A stretch of 64,000 nucleotides of DNA, from assembly GCA_050013235.1 (NCBI GenBank), contig JBEKFQ010000013.1, forward strand, positions 6,817 to 70,816, given 5' to 3'. Position numbers and translations under genes: made by a program. Under the pieces are notes generated by a model. It searched no databases. It had not been told where the DNA came from and was given only the letters and a program-made list of their open reading frames with translations. Source of the DNA: RH-AL1 sp050013235 (GTDB taxonomy: Bacteria > Pseudomonadota > Alphaproteobacteria > Rhizobiales > Beijerinckiaceae). Positions 33,241 to 41,507 of the stretch are shown piece by piece (the stretch's first letter is position 1; every line of letters starts with the position of its first letter).

Positions 33241-33546
33241 CTACGGCTGTTTTTCCAGGGCATCGACCCGGTTGGCAAGGTCTTCGAACGTCCCTTCGAT
33301 TCGTGCCAAGGAATTCTCAATCGAGGGCTGAACGTTGGCTAAAGCGCCGCCAAGCTCCATCTTGATCATGACTTCGAGATCGTCGCGCATTTCGCTCTGC
33401 CGCCGTTCGACACGCCTCGTCAGTTTGTAACCCGAAACGACAAGCTTCATCACTTCCCCGACTTCTTTGCGAAGCAGGCGCGTCTCATCAAGCATGCGCT
33501 GATGCTGTTTCGCCAGAAACTGAAGGTCCACGTTCGTGTTTGGCAT
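33241..33546 (-). CDS. Small coiled-coil protein of unknown function
   Basis: A 101-residue soluble, strongly charged and mostly helical protein. Heptad-like patterns run through KQHQRMLDETRLLRKEVGEV, LTRRVERRQSEMRDDLEVMI and the C-terminal LARIEGTFEDLANRVDALEK, so it is likely a coiled-coil oligomer. The start MPNTNVDLQFLAKQ resembles short conserved hypothetical proteins I recall from Bradyrhizobium-like genomes. It is the last gene after nrdJ and the PIN-like gene on this strand. No function can be assigned. Confidence 0.75.
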   Translation of the reverse strand: MPNTNVDLQFLAKQHQRMLDETRLLRKEVGEVMKLVVSGYKLTRRVERRQSEMRDDLEVMIKMELGGALANVQPSIENSLARIEGTFEDLANRVDALEKQP

Positions 33547-33704
33547 CGTCTCGCTCGGTTGACGTCGTGGGCCATCATAGATGCAGACGACGAAAGCAAC
33601 AATGCTGCCCATATTTTGAAAGGCGGCTATCTGCCGGTTTGACTTTAGGAGCCGGTCCAAGGCGTCTCCCGTACAGCTTTAAGGGGGCCGGTGAGGCGCA
33701 AGCG

Positions 33705-34268
33705 TTAGCGCTGGATCTGAGCTGTACCGTTTGCATTCATCAAAGCGATGCGGCACCGGAAAATCGATAGGAGTGTAGAGCCTTGATCGATACCCGTTTT
33801 AATTTCATTCCAAAAAATTAAACCGGCATAGTCCTTGGCGCGATTCCAAATCGCTTGGGTTTCGCTTGTCACGACAATTTCTGTCTGCGCAAGCGTTATT
33901 AAAAACGAGTCGGTTCTATTTTTTGGAATTTGTTTATTTGAGCGGGGCCTAATTGCTATTGAATCAAGTGATTGCAACTCGGAAGGAGAGATAAAGCGCC
34001 CTTCGTCAAGACCGCTGAATGGCGGGCCGTCTAATCCAAAATATCCACTCGGCATGCCTCTTTCCAAAAGCGCGCCGAGCAGTTGTTTGATGTGAGGCTC
34101 TACACGCGGATGGGCTAACGCTTGTCTATATTCCGCTTCCAAATCAGGCGTGAACGCGATTTGGAATTCAGTGCCGTGAAGTTCTTTGGTTGGATCTAGA
34201 TTAATCCCAGCGAAGTGATTCACTGCGCAGCTGTCGATGAACACCAGTCGTTTTTGATAGGTGTCCAT
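33705..34268 (-). CDS. PIN-like domain protein, possible ribonuclease
   Basis: A 187-residue protein with features of a PIN-fold nuclease: an N-terminal strand ending in an acidic residue (LVFIDSCAVNHFA, Asp12), a helix with further acids (TPDLEAEY, Asp42/Glu44/Glu46) and a later NRTDSFLITLAQ (Asp120) before the strand IVVTSE. These match the three acidic positions that bind the metal in PIN ribonucleases. Codon use is clearly more AT-rich than in its neighbours, which suggests acquisition by transfer. No antitoxin-like gene sits beside it; it starts 26 bases after nrdJ. The assignment is by pattern only. Confidence 0.65.
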   Translation of the reverse strand: MDTYQKRLVFIDSCAVNHFAGINLDPTKELHGTEFQIAFTPDLEAEYRQALAHPRVEPHIKQLLGALLERGMPSGYFGLDGPPFSGLDEGRFISPSELQSLDSIAIRPRSNKQIPKNRTDSFLITLAQTEIVVTSETQAIWNRAKDYAGLIFWNEIKTGIDQGSTLLSIFRCRIALMNANGTAQIQR

Positions 34269-34294
34269 CGACGCACCTCGGAGCTTCTTCCCCC

Positions 34295-37200
34295 TCAGCT
34301 ACACCCGCTCGTCCCGCCGCAGGTGTCGCACTTCAGGCAGGTGCCGTTCCGCACGAGCGTAAAGTTCCCGCATTCGCCGCAGGCTTCCCCCGTATAGCCT
34401 TTCATCCGGGCGAGGCTGCGTTTTTCGGCGGCGCTGGGGGTGGGCTCGACGTGCGCTTCGCCGAGTTCGGCCTGGAGCGCGGTGGCGACGCTTTTCAACT
34501 CCGTCTCGACATCGGTTTTTAGCGCTGTCGCGCCCTGGGTAGCATAGGCCTGCGTCCCGCCTTGCACCAGCATGAGCTTATCGGCCTTGGAGCGCACGAA
34601 CCCCTTGGACACGAATCGCGCCGTGCCGCTTGGCGCGTCGCCGCCGGAGACCGGCGCCTTGCCTTGGGTCTCACCGCTACCCAGCACGTCATGGCCGATT
34701 TCGCTCGGATCGACATGGGCGAGGTCGTTGCGTCCGAGGTAGGAGATGGCGAGTTCGCGGAACACATAGTCCAAAATGGAGGTCGCGTTCTTGATGGCGT
34801 CGTTGCCCTGCACGAAACCCGCGGGCTCGAAGCGGGTGAAGGTGAAGGCGTCGACATATTCTTCCAGCGGCACGCCATATTGCAGGCCGACCGAGATGGC
34901 GATGGCGAAATTGTTCATCAAGCTGCGGAAGGCAGCGCCTTCTTTATGCATGTCGATGAAGATCTCGCCGATGCGGCCATCCTGATATTCGCCGGTGCGG
35001 AGATAGACCTTGTGGCCGCCGACGACGGCCTTTTGCGTATAGCCCTTGCGCCGGTCGGGCAGGCGCTCGCGCTCGCGCATGCGTTCGATCCGCTCGACGA
35101 CGCGCTCGACGATCCGTTCCGCCACCGCGCTGGCGCGGGCCGGAGCGTTGGACGCGACCAGAGCCTCGACCGCATCGCCGGCTTCCTCTTCTCCGTCATC
35201 CTCGATCAGCTGGCTGTTCAGGGGCTGCGAGAGTTTCGAACCATCGCGGTAAAGCGCGTTGGCTTTCAGCGCCAGCCGCCAGGAGAGCATGTAAGCCTCC
35301 TTGCAATCCTCGACGCTGGCATCGTTGGCCATGTTGATCGTCTTGGAGATCGCGCCCGAGATGAAGGGCTGCGCCGCCGCCATCATGCGAATGTGGCTCT
35401 CGACCGACAGATACCGCGTGCCGGTGCGTCCGCAGGCATTGGCGCAATCGAAGACGCCGTAATGCTCTTGCTTCAAATGCGGCGCGCCTTCCACGGTCAT
35501 GGCGCCGCAGACATGCACATTGGCCGCCTCGGCCTCGGCCTTGGTGAAGCCGAGCCAGGTCAGAAGATCGAAATTGGGATCCTCGATCTTCTCGGCAGGT
35601 ACTTTTAGATTATCGCGAAGGAAATCAGCGCCTAACGTCCATTTGTTAAAGACGAACTTGATGTCGAAGGCGCCAGCCAGCGTCTTCTCCAGCTCGTCGA
35701 GCTTGGCCTCGGTGAAGCCCTTGGCCTTGAGGGTGGTATGATTGACGCCCGGCGCTTGGCGCAGCGAGGCATGGCCGACGGCATAGGCCTCGATCTCGGC
35801 GATCTCGGCCTCGCGGTAGCCGAGCGCGCGCAAACCTTCGGGCACGGCGCGGTTGATGATCTTGAAGTAGCCGCCGCCGGCCAATTTCTTGAACTTCACC
35901 AGGGCAAAGTCCGGCTCGATGCCGGTCGTGTCGCAATCCATCACCAGGCCAATCGTGCCGGTGGGCGCGACGACAGTGGTTTGCGCATTGCGGTAGCCAT
36001 AGGTCTCGCCGAGCGCGACAGCCTTGTCCCAAGCCGTCTTGGCATGGGCGATCAAGTCCTGGTCGCGCAGCGAAGCGCCATCGAGCGGCACCGGGGCGAT
36101 GGAGAGCGCCTCGTAGCCCGTGGCCTCGCCATAGGCGGCGCGGCGATGGTTGCGCATCACCCGCAGCATGTTCTGGGCATTCTCTTGATAGCGGGCGAAG
36201 GCGCCACGCTCTTTCGCCATTTCGGCCGAGGTAGCGTAGCAGACACCGGTCATGATCGCAGACAAAGCGCCGCAGATCGCGCGGCCTTCGTCGGAATCGT
36301 AAGCAATGCCCGAGGACATCAGGAAGCCGCCGATATTGGCGAAGCCGAGGCCGAGCGTGCGGTACTCATAGGAGAGCTGAGCGATTTCCCGGCTCGGGAA
36401 TTGCGCCATCAGCACGGAGATTTCGAGCACGACGGTCCAGAGACGCACGGCATGTTCATAGGCCGCAAGGTCGATGTTCTTGGTGGCCGCGTCCCGGAAC
36501 TGCAGCAGATTTAACGACGCAAGGTTACAGGCGGTGTCGTCGAGGAACATATATTCCGAGCAGGGGTTCGAGGCCACGATCGGGCCCGCCGCCGGGCAGG
36601 TGTGCCAGTCGTTGATCGTCGTGTGATATTGCAGGCCGGGATCGGCCGAGGCCCAGGCGGCATAGCCGATCTTGTCCCAGAGGTCGCGGGCTTTCAGCGT
36701 CTTCGCGACTTTGCCCGAGATGCGGCGCGTTAGGTTCCAATCCCCGTCCTCCTCGACCGCGCGGAGGAAATCGTCGGTGACGCGGACGGAATTGTTCGAA
36801 TTCTGGCCGGAGACCGTCAGATAGGCCTCGGAATCCCAGTCGAGGGTGAAGGTCTCGAATTCGATCTCCTTATAGCCTTGCTTGGCATATTGGATGACCT
36901 TCTTGATCGAGGCATCCGGCACGAAAGTGCGGCGGGCGAGCTTGATTTCTTTCTTCAGGGCCGGGTTCTTGTCCGGGTTGAAGCAATCGTCGCCGGCGCC
37001 GTCGCAATTCACGCAGGCGCGGAGAATCGCCTTCAATGCTTTTTGCACGACCTTGGAGCCCGTCACGAGGGCGGCGACCTTCTCCTCTTCCTTCACCTTC
37101 CAGTCGATATAGGCCTCGATATCGGGGTGATCGGCATCCACCACCACCATTTTGGCGGCACGGCGGGTGGTGCCGCCGGACTTGATGGCGCCGGCCGCGC

Positions 37201-37987
37201 GGTCGCCGATCTTGAGGAAGGACATCAGGCCCGACGACTTGCCGCCGCCCGAAAGCTTCTCGTTCTCGCCGCGCAGTTTCGAGAAATTCGAGCCGGTGCC
37301 GGAGCCGTATTTGAACAGCCGGGCTTCGCGGACCCAGAGATCCATGATCCCGCCCTCGTTCACGAGGTCGTCGGAGACGGATTGGATGAAACAGGCGTGG
37401 GGCTGCGGATGCTCGTAGGCCGAGGCCGAGGCCTGGAGCACGCCGGTCTCGAAATCCACGTAATGGTGGCCTTGGCTCGGCCCGTCGATCCCATAGGCCC
37501 AATGCAGGCCGGTGTTGAACCATTGCGGCGAATTCGGCGCGGCCATCTGGCGCGCCAGCATGTAGCGCAGCTCGTCCTGGAACGCGGACGCATCTTCCTC
37601 GCTGTCGAAATAGCCGCCTTTCCAACCCCAATAGGTCCAGGTGCCGGCCAGACGGTCGAACACCTGCTTGGCCGAGATCTCGGATCCGTAACGCTGGTCT
37701 TTCGGCAGAGCCGCCAAAGCCGTTTCGTCCGCCACGCTGCGCCAGAGGAACGAGGGAACGCTGTGTTCCTCGACCTTCTTTAGTCGCGAGGGCACGCCGG
37801 CCTTGCGGAAATATTTCTGCGCGATGACGTCGGCCGCCACTTGGCTCCAGCTCGCGGGAACTTCGATTCCGTCCAGCGAGAAGACCACGGACCCGTCGGG
37901 ATTCCGGATTTCGCTCTTCGTGCCGCGAAATTCGAGGCTGGCGTAAGGGGACTGACCGGCTGAGGTGAAACGGCGTTCGATGCGCAT
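34295..37987 (-). CDS. nrdJ: Class II (adenosylcobalamin-dependent) ribonucleotide reductase
   Basis: A 1230-residue enzyme that reduces ribonucleotides to deoxyribonucleotides with or without oxygen, needing vitamin B12. Core motifs are ASNPCSEYMFLDDTACNLASL, VAPTGTIGLVMDCDTTGIEP and GGYFKIINRAVP. A cysteine-bearing insertion (ACVNCDGAGDDCFNPDKNP) lies in the first third, and the C-terminal tail has the redox/zinc cysteines CGECGNFTLVRNGTCLKCDTC. ATG 37987 has AAGGA upstream and starts the conserved MRIERRFTS. Two NrdR-like boxes lie 60-110 bases upstream. No cobalamin riboswitch is evident. Confidence 0.97.
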   Translation of the reverse strand: MRIERRFTSAGQSPYASLEFRGTKSEIRNPDGSVVFSLDGIEVPASWSQVAADVIAQKYFRKAGVPSRLKKVEEHSVPSFLWRSVADETALAALPKDQRYGSEISAKQVFDRLAGTWTYWGWKGGYFDSEEDASAFQDELRYMLARQMAAPNSPQWFNTGLHWAYGIDGPSQGHHYVDFETGVLQASASAYEHPQPHACFIQSVSDDLVNEGGIMDLWVREARLFKYGSGTGSNFSKLRGENEKLSGGGKSSGLMSFLKIGDRAAGAIKSGGTTRRAAKMVVVDADHPDIEAYIDWKVKEEEKVAALVTGSKVVQKALKAILRACVNCDGAGDDCFNPDKNPALKKEIKLARRTFVPDASIKKVIQYAKQGYKEIEFETFTLDWDSEAYLTVSGQNSNNSVRVTDDFLRAVEEDGDWNLTRRISGKVAKTLKARDLWDKIGYAAWASADPGLQYHTTINDWHTCPAAGPIVASNPCSEYMFLDDTACNLASLNLLQFRDAATKNIDLAAYEHAVRLWTVVLEISVLMAQFPSREIAQLSYEYRTLGLGFANIGGFLMSSGIAYDSDEGRAICGALSAIMTGVCYATSAEMAKERGAFARYQENAQNMLRVMRNHRRAAYGEATGYEALSIAPVPLDGASLRDQDLIAHAKTAWDKAVALGETYGYRNAQTTVVAPTGTIGLVMDCDTTGIEPDFALVKFKKLAGGGYFKIINRAVPEGLRALGYREAEIAEIEAYAVGHASLRQAPGVNHTTLKAKGFTEAKLDELEKTLAGAFDIKFVFNKWTLGADFLRDNLKVPAEKIEDPNFDLLTWLGFTKAEAEAANVHVCGAMTVEGAPHLKQEHYGVFDCANACGRTGTRYLSVESHIRMMAAAQPFISGAISKTINMANDASVEDCKEAYMLSWRLALKANALYRDGSKLSQPLNSQLIEDDGEEEAGDAVEALVASNAPARASAVAERIVERVVERIERMRERERLPDRRKGYTQKAVVGGHKVYLRTGEYQDGRIGEIFIDMHKEGAAFRSLMNNFAIAISVGLQYGVPLEEYVDAFTFTRFEPAGFVQGNDAIKNATSILDYVFRELAISYLGRNDLAHVDPSEIGHDVLGSGETQGKAPVSGGDAPSGTARFVSKGFVRSKADKLMLVQGGTQAYATQGATALKTDVETELKSVATALQAELGEAHVEPTPSAAEKRSLARMKGYTGEACGECGNFTLVRNGTCLKCDTCGGTSGCS

Positions 37988-38047
37988 TTTAGGTCCTTGG
38001 AACGAGCGGCTGTGGCCTGGAGAGACTATGCGCCGAATTCCTAACAA

Positions 38048-38095
38048 ACGCTAACCCTAGGTCTCTTTATTCCTGTGGAACACTACATATAGAAA
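38048..38095 (-). promoter_or_regulatory. Paired NrdR-like boxes upstream of nrdJ
   Basis: The box at 38080-38095 (ACACTACATATAGAAA) matches the NrdR consensus acaCwAtATaTwGtgt at 12 of 16 positions. A weaker one at 38048-38063 keeps the CTA....TAG core. Their cores are 32 bases apart, the three-helical-turn spacing typical of NrdR operators. The consensus is quoted from memory. Confidence 0.55.
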
Positions 38096-38148
38096 GTCCT
38101 GGGGATAACTGGAATAGCGGGGATAAAGTTTCGGACGCTATGAAGAAC

Positions 38149-38904
38149 TCACGGAGTCAAGCCGTTAGCGGAAAAAAGATGCAGCAAAAATGGCAGAACA
38201 ACGGGGATAATGATCGCCGTCATCGCGCCATTCAAGCCCAAGGCGATTCCGGCAAAAGCGCCGGCCGTGGGGTCGACCTGAAAGGCGCGGGCGGTGCCGA
38301 GTCCATGCGCGGCGAGGCCGGCCGCGAATCCCCGCGCGGCGAAATCGCGGATGCCCAGCGCGTTCATCAAGGGGCTCACGATGACGGCGCCGAAAATGCC
38401 CGTCATCAAGACGAAGACCGCCGAGAGCGAGGGAATTCCGCCATAGGCGGCGGCAAGACTCATGGCGATCGGGGTCGTCGCCGATTTCGGGGCCAGCGAG
38501 GCTAGAATCGCCGGTGGCGCGCCGAGCACGCCGGCGATCGAGACGGCGGTCGCGATAGCTGTGATCGAACCCGCCGTCAGCGCGAACAGCATGGGCATGA
38601 GATTGGCGCGTACGCGGCCGAGGTTGCGATAGAGCGGAATGGCCAGCGCCACCGTCGCCGGTCCCAAGAGAAAGTGGACGAATTGCGCGCCGTCGAAAAA
38701 CGTCTGGTAACTCGTGCCGGTCAAGAGAATCAGGGCGGAGAGAATCGCGGCCGAGATCGCGACCGTGTTGACCAGCGGATGGCGCCCCGATTTTTCCGAG
38801 AGCCAGTCCGAAAAGAGGTAGCTGACGAGCACGGCCGTGAGCCAGAACAAAGGATTGGCCGAGAGATAGACCCAGATGTCGCTGGCGCGGTGCGGGAGAA
38901 TCAT
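38149..38904 (-). CDS. lrgB: LrgB/CidB-family membrane protein
   Basis: A 251-residue polytopic inner-membrane protein. Family features are the conserved segment LGPATVALAIPLYRN, SLAPKSATTPIAM and AARGFAAGLAAHGLGTARAF. LrgA/LrgB pairs are linked to murein hydrolase control and, in other organisms, to pyruvate or glycolate export. Its ATG overlaps the lrgA-type stop codon as ATGA, so the two are translationally coupled. The open frame continues upstream through lrgA in another phase without similarity. Confidence 0.9.
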   Translation of the reverse strand: MILPHRASDIWVYLSANPLFWLTAVLVSYLFSDWLSEKSGRHPLVNTVAISAAILSALILLTGTSYQTFFDGAQFVHFLLGPATVALAIPLYRNLGRVRANLMPMLFALTAGSITAIATAVSIAGVLGAPPAILASLAPKSATTPIAMSLAAAYGGIPSLSAVFVLMTGIFGAVIVSPLMNALGIRDFAARGFAAGLAAHGLGTARAFQVDPTAGAFAGIALGLNGAMTAIIIPVVLPFLLHLFSANGLTP

Positions 38905-39323
38905 GGCGCCTCGTTCTCTTTGGCTGGGGGTTCCTTGGCGGGCGGGTGCGCGAATCGCCGGGTCCGCAGGACCGCCGTCAGGCGAAACACCAAAACCGTG
39001 ACGATCATCGCCGCCGTGGTGGAGACCGCGATGGAGACGGCGATGGCCCAGCCGAAACGTCCGAGCAGGCCGAAATATTGAACAATTCCCGTCGCCGCCG
39101 GGATGAAGAGAAGCGAGAGATTTTTCAGCAAAACGTCCGCGACCATCCCAATCTGATCTGGCACCTCGCCGGGTTCTCCTCCCAGGCGGCGGCCGCGCAG
39201 GCTGAGAAAGGCGAACATCAGCCCCATGCCGGCGACGGGGCCTGGCACCGGCAGCGCCAAGGCGCGCACGAGAACCTCTCCGAGGAGTTGACACAGGAGC
39301 AGTCCGGCGATGGCGGCTATCAT
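38901..39323 (-). CDS. lrgA: CidA/LrgA-family holin-like membrane protein
   Basis: About 140 residues with four membrane segments. Diagnostic motifs are LLLCQLLGEVLVRALALPVPGPVAGMGLM and ADVLLKNLSLLFIPAATGIVQYF (each spanning the family's most conserved helices). It is proposed to form small pores that its LrgB partner modulates. I chose ATG 39323 since this gives the usual length; ATGs at 39425 and 39431 would add about 35 polar residues. It is divergent from the NDUFA12 gene. Confidence 0.85.
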   Translation of the reverse strand: MIAAIAGLLLCQLLGEVLVRALALPVPGPVAGMGLMFAFLSLRGRRLGGEPGEVPDQIGMVADVLLKNLSLLFIPAATGIVQYFGLLGRFGWAIAVSIAVSTTAAMIVTVLVFRLTAVLRTRRFAHPPAKEPPAKENEAP

Positions 39324-39507
39324 ATCGGGCCAGGCATATCGGGGCAGGTCCTTTCGTTGCCGGGAGATTATAGGGATTCGGTTCTCTTGTGCCTTCAATC
39401 GGCTGTGGACACGAGGGGGGCTCATCGGCATAGTCCCGCCGCGCGGGGCCGCTTGGCCGTTCCGCGCGAGAATTCCGCCTGATTTGGCAATGATACGGGA
39501 TGGCCGC

Positions 39508-39960
39508 ATGACTAACTTTGCGACGAAAAGCCCTTCGCTCGTCCAAAAGACCGTCGCTGTTCTCACCAAGGTCTTCACTTGGTGGAACGGGCAGACCTTG
39601 AACACACGCTTCCACACGTGGCGCCACGGCGAACTCGTCGGCTCCGACGAGAGCGGCAATCTCTATTATCGGACGAAGGGCGGCGCGATCGACAAAGCGC
39701 TCGGCTTCCAGCGGCGTTGGGTCATTTTTTCAGGTTATTCCGAATCATCCACCGTGCCGCCCGGCTGGCATGGCTGGCTACATCACACCGTCGATACGCC
39801 GCCCACCGACGAACAATACACGCCGAAGGAATGGCAAAAGCCGCATCAGCCGAACCTAACCGGCACGCCGCAGGCTTGGCGCCCGCAAGGATCGACGTTG
39901 CGCGCCAACGCCCGGCCCGCCGCGACCGGCGATTACGAGGCCTGGTCGCCGGAGGGGTAG
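39508..39960 (+). CDS. Complex I accessory subunit, NDUFA12 (17.2 kDa / B17.2) family
   Basis: 150 residues matching the NADH:ubiquinone oxidoreductase 17.2-kDa family shared by alphaproteobacteria and mitochondria. Signatures include FTWWNGQTLNTRFHTWRHGE, GNLYYRTKGG, RRWVIFSGYSESSTVPPGWH and GWLHHTVDTPPTDE. It is an accessory protein of the peripheral arm that helps assembly. It is followed by the DUF2155 gene 112 bases later, a pairing seen across Rhizobiales. ATG 39490 is a possible earlier start. Confidence 0.95.
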   Translation: MTNFATKSPSLVQKTVAVLTKVFTWWNGQTLNTRFHTWRHGELVGSDESGNLYYRTKGGAIDKALGFQRRWVIFSGYSESSTVPPGWHGWLHHTVDTPPTDEQYTPKEWQKPHQPNLTGTPQAWRPQGSTLRANARPAATGDYEAWSPEG

Positions 39961-40072
39961 GGCAGGCTGTTCTTGTTTGCCACGCCGCAAGCACGGCCGC
40001 ATTCCGGCCGGAGTTTTGTGATGGCTGGCCATATCGGCTGGAGCAACAGGCTCTCGGGGCCGGCTGGATCTC

Positions 40073-40693
40073 TTGATGACGCGTTTGAAACTTTCCGGTC
40101 TTGCTCTCGCTGCGTTCGGCGCGCTCCTGACGCCGCCTGCCTTGGCCGATAAGATCAGCCATCCGACGGCGGTGTTTTCCGGTCTCGATAAAATCACCGG
40201 ACGGATCATCTCCTTCGAGGTCGCGACCGACGAGACCGTGCAATTCGGCTCGCTGCAAATCACCGAGCGCGCTTGTTACACGAGGCCGTCGACCGAGGCG
40301 CCGCAGACGATCACCTTCGTCCAGGTCGACGAGGTCGATGCCAAGAAGCAATATAAACGGCTGTTTTCCGGCTGGATGTTCGCCGCGAGTCCCGGCCTTC
40401 ATGGGATCGAACATCCCGTCTACGATATATGGCTGACCGATTGTAAGGGCGGCACGGAAGTGATCCCGGCGCCGCCCGAAACCGCCAATGCCGAGCCGCC
40501 GCCGCCGGAAAATGCCAAGCTTCCGGTCAATACCGGCAAGAAGCCCAGGAATGCCGATGCCAAGGCGCCCGCCACGAGCGGCACGGCGGATGCCGCGGCC
40601 ACGGTCCCGCGCCGCGACCCCAATCGCCGCCCGCCGACGCGCAGCTTCTTCCCCGACGAAGCCGGCGGCCGCGACCCCGGCGGGTTGTATTAG
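40073..40693 (+). CDS. DUF2155 exported protein
   Basis: 206 residues with an N-terminal signal peptide (LKLSGLALAAFGALLTPPALA). The DUF2155 domain covers roughly residues 30-130: AVFSGLDKITGRIISFEV, TVQFGSLQITERACYTRP and FSGWMFAASPGLHGIEHPVYDIWLTDC with two conserved cysteines. The remaining 75 residues are Pro/Ala/Arg-rich and disordered. The function is unknown; the gene is consistently placed between NDUFA12 and aat in Rhizobiales. ATG 40076 is an equally good start. Confidence 0.9.
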   Translation: MMTRLKLSGLALAAFGALLTPPALADKISHPTAVFSGLDKITGRIISFEVATDETVQFGSLQITERACYTRPSTEAPQTITFVQVDEVDAKKQYKRLFSGWMFAASPGLHGIEHPVYDIWLTDCKGGTEVIPAPPETANAEPPPPENAKLPVNTGKKPRNADAKAPATSGTADAAATVPRRDPNRRPPTRSFFPDEAGGRDPGGLY

Positions 40694-40703
40694 AGCACGC
40701 TCG

Positions 40704-40723
40704 TTCTCCCATGAATGGGAGAA
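40704..40723. repeat. Small REP-like hairpin after the DUF2155 gene
   Basis: TTCTCCCA-TGAA-TGGGAGAA forms a perfect 8-bp stem between the convergent DUF2155 and aat genes. It resembles a short palindrome scattered in many Rhizobiales genomes and may serve as a terminator. Confidence 0.5.
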
Positions 40724-40760
40724 GGTGCCGGGCCCCGTTCCGTCTCTTTCTGGTGGCCCG

Positions 40761-41429
40761 TCAGCCCTTCAGCGCCTCGAGCACCTGGGTGCCCGTCACG
40801 ATCGTGCCTTCGGGCCAGGTCCAAAAATTGGCTTGGCGCGGCACGGCGTCGGCGAGGAGCAGGTGATAGGCCTGCTTGGGAACGGCGATGGCGCCGAGCG
40901 AGGCGAGATGACTGGTCACGAATTGCGTATCGAGCAGGCGGAACCCGCCTTTGCGCAGTCGTGCGAAGAGATGAGCCAAGGCGACTTTCGAGGCGTCCCG
41001 CTCGAGATGGAACATGCTTTCGCCAAAGAACGCCGCGCCGATCGACACGCCATAGAGGCCGCCAACCAGTTTGCCCTCGGCCCACGCCTCGACGGTGTGG
41101 ACCTGGCCTCGCTCGAACAACGTGCGGTAAAGTTCGCGGATGCGGCTGTTGATCCAGGTGCCCTCACGCCCCGGCGCCGCCGCCGCGCAGCCATCGATCA
41201 AGGCGTCATAAGCCGTATCGATCCGGATTTCGAACCGGTCCGACCGGATTGTCTTGGCCAGGCTGCGCGAGACGATGAAACCGTCGATGGGGAAAATCCC
41301 GCGCTCCTCGGGATCGACCCAGAACAGGCTCGGATCCTCGGCGCTCTCCGCCATGGGAAAAAGCCCAACCGAGTACGCCCGGAGTAAGATCTCCGGCGTG
41401 ATTTCGGTTCGGTCTCGCGCGCGTGCCAT
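40761..41429 (-). CDS. aat: Leucyl/phenylalanyl-tRNA-protein transferase
   Basis: A 222-residue enzyme of the N-end rule pathway that adds Leu or Phe to proteins with N-terminal Arg or Lys, marking them for ClpS/ClpAP. Family features are LLRAYSVGLFPMAES, SLFWVDPEERGIFPIDGFIVSRSL, CAAAAPGREGTWIN, EAWAEGKLVGGLYGVSIGAAFFGESMF and LLDTQFVTSHLASLGA. The order accB-accC-aat, with aat last, is typical of Rhizobiales. Confidence 0.96.
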   Translation of the reverse strand: MARARDRTEITPEILLRAYSVGLFPMAESAEDPSLFWVDPEERGIFPIDGFIVSRSLAKTIRSDRFEIRIDTAYDALIDGCAAAAPGREGTWINSRIRELYRTLFERGQVHTVEAWAEGKLVGGLYGVSIGAAFFGESMFHLERDASKVALAHLFARLRKGGFRLLDTQFVTSHLASLGAIAVPKQAYHLLLADAVPRQANFWTWPEGTIVTGTQVLEALKG

Positions 41430-41507
41430 TGAGCTAGAGGACAGCGCGGTTAAGCTGGCGTCAAGCCCCGGATGGCCGCCGCCACCGGGGACGCGTATTG
41501 CGTGCTT

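Noticed and set aside
33705..34268. A classical VapBC toxin-antitoxin pair
   Set aside because: There is no small antitoxin gene overlapping or abutting the PIN-like gene; upstream is the end of nrdJ.
37988..38148. Possible cobalamin riboswitch upstream of the B12-dependent reductase
   Set aside because: I looked for the conserved B12-box and the usual paired elements and did not see them; the NrdR-like boxes explain the region better.
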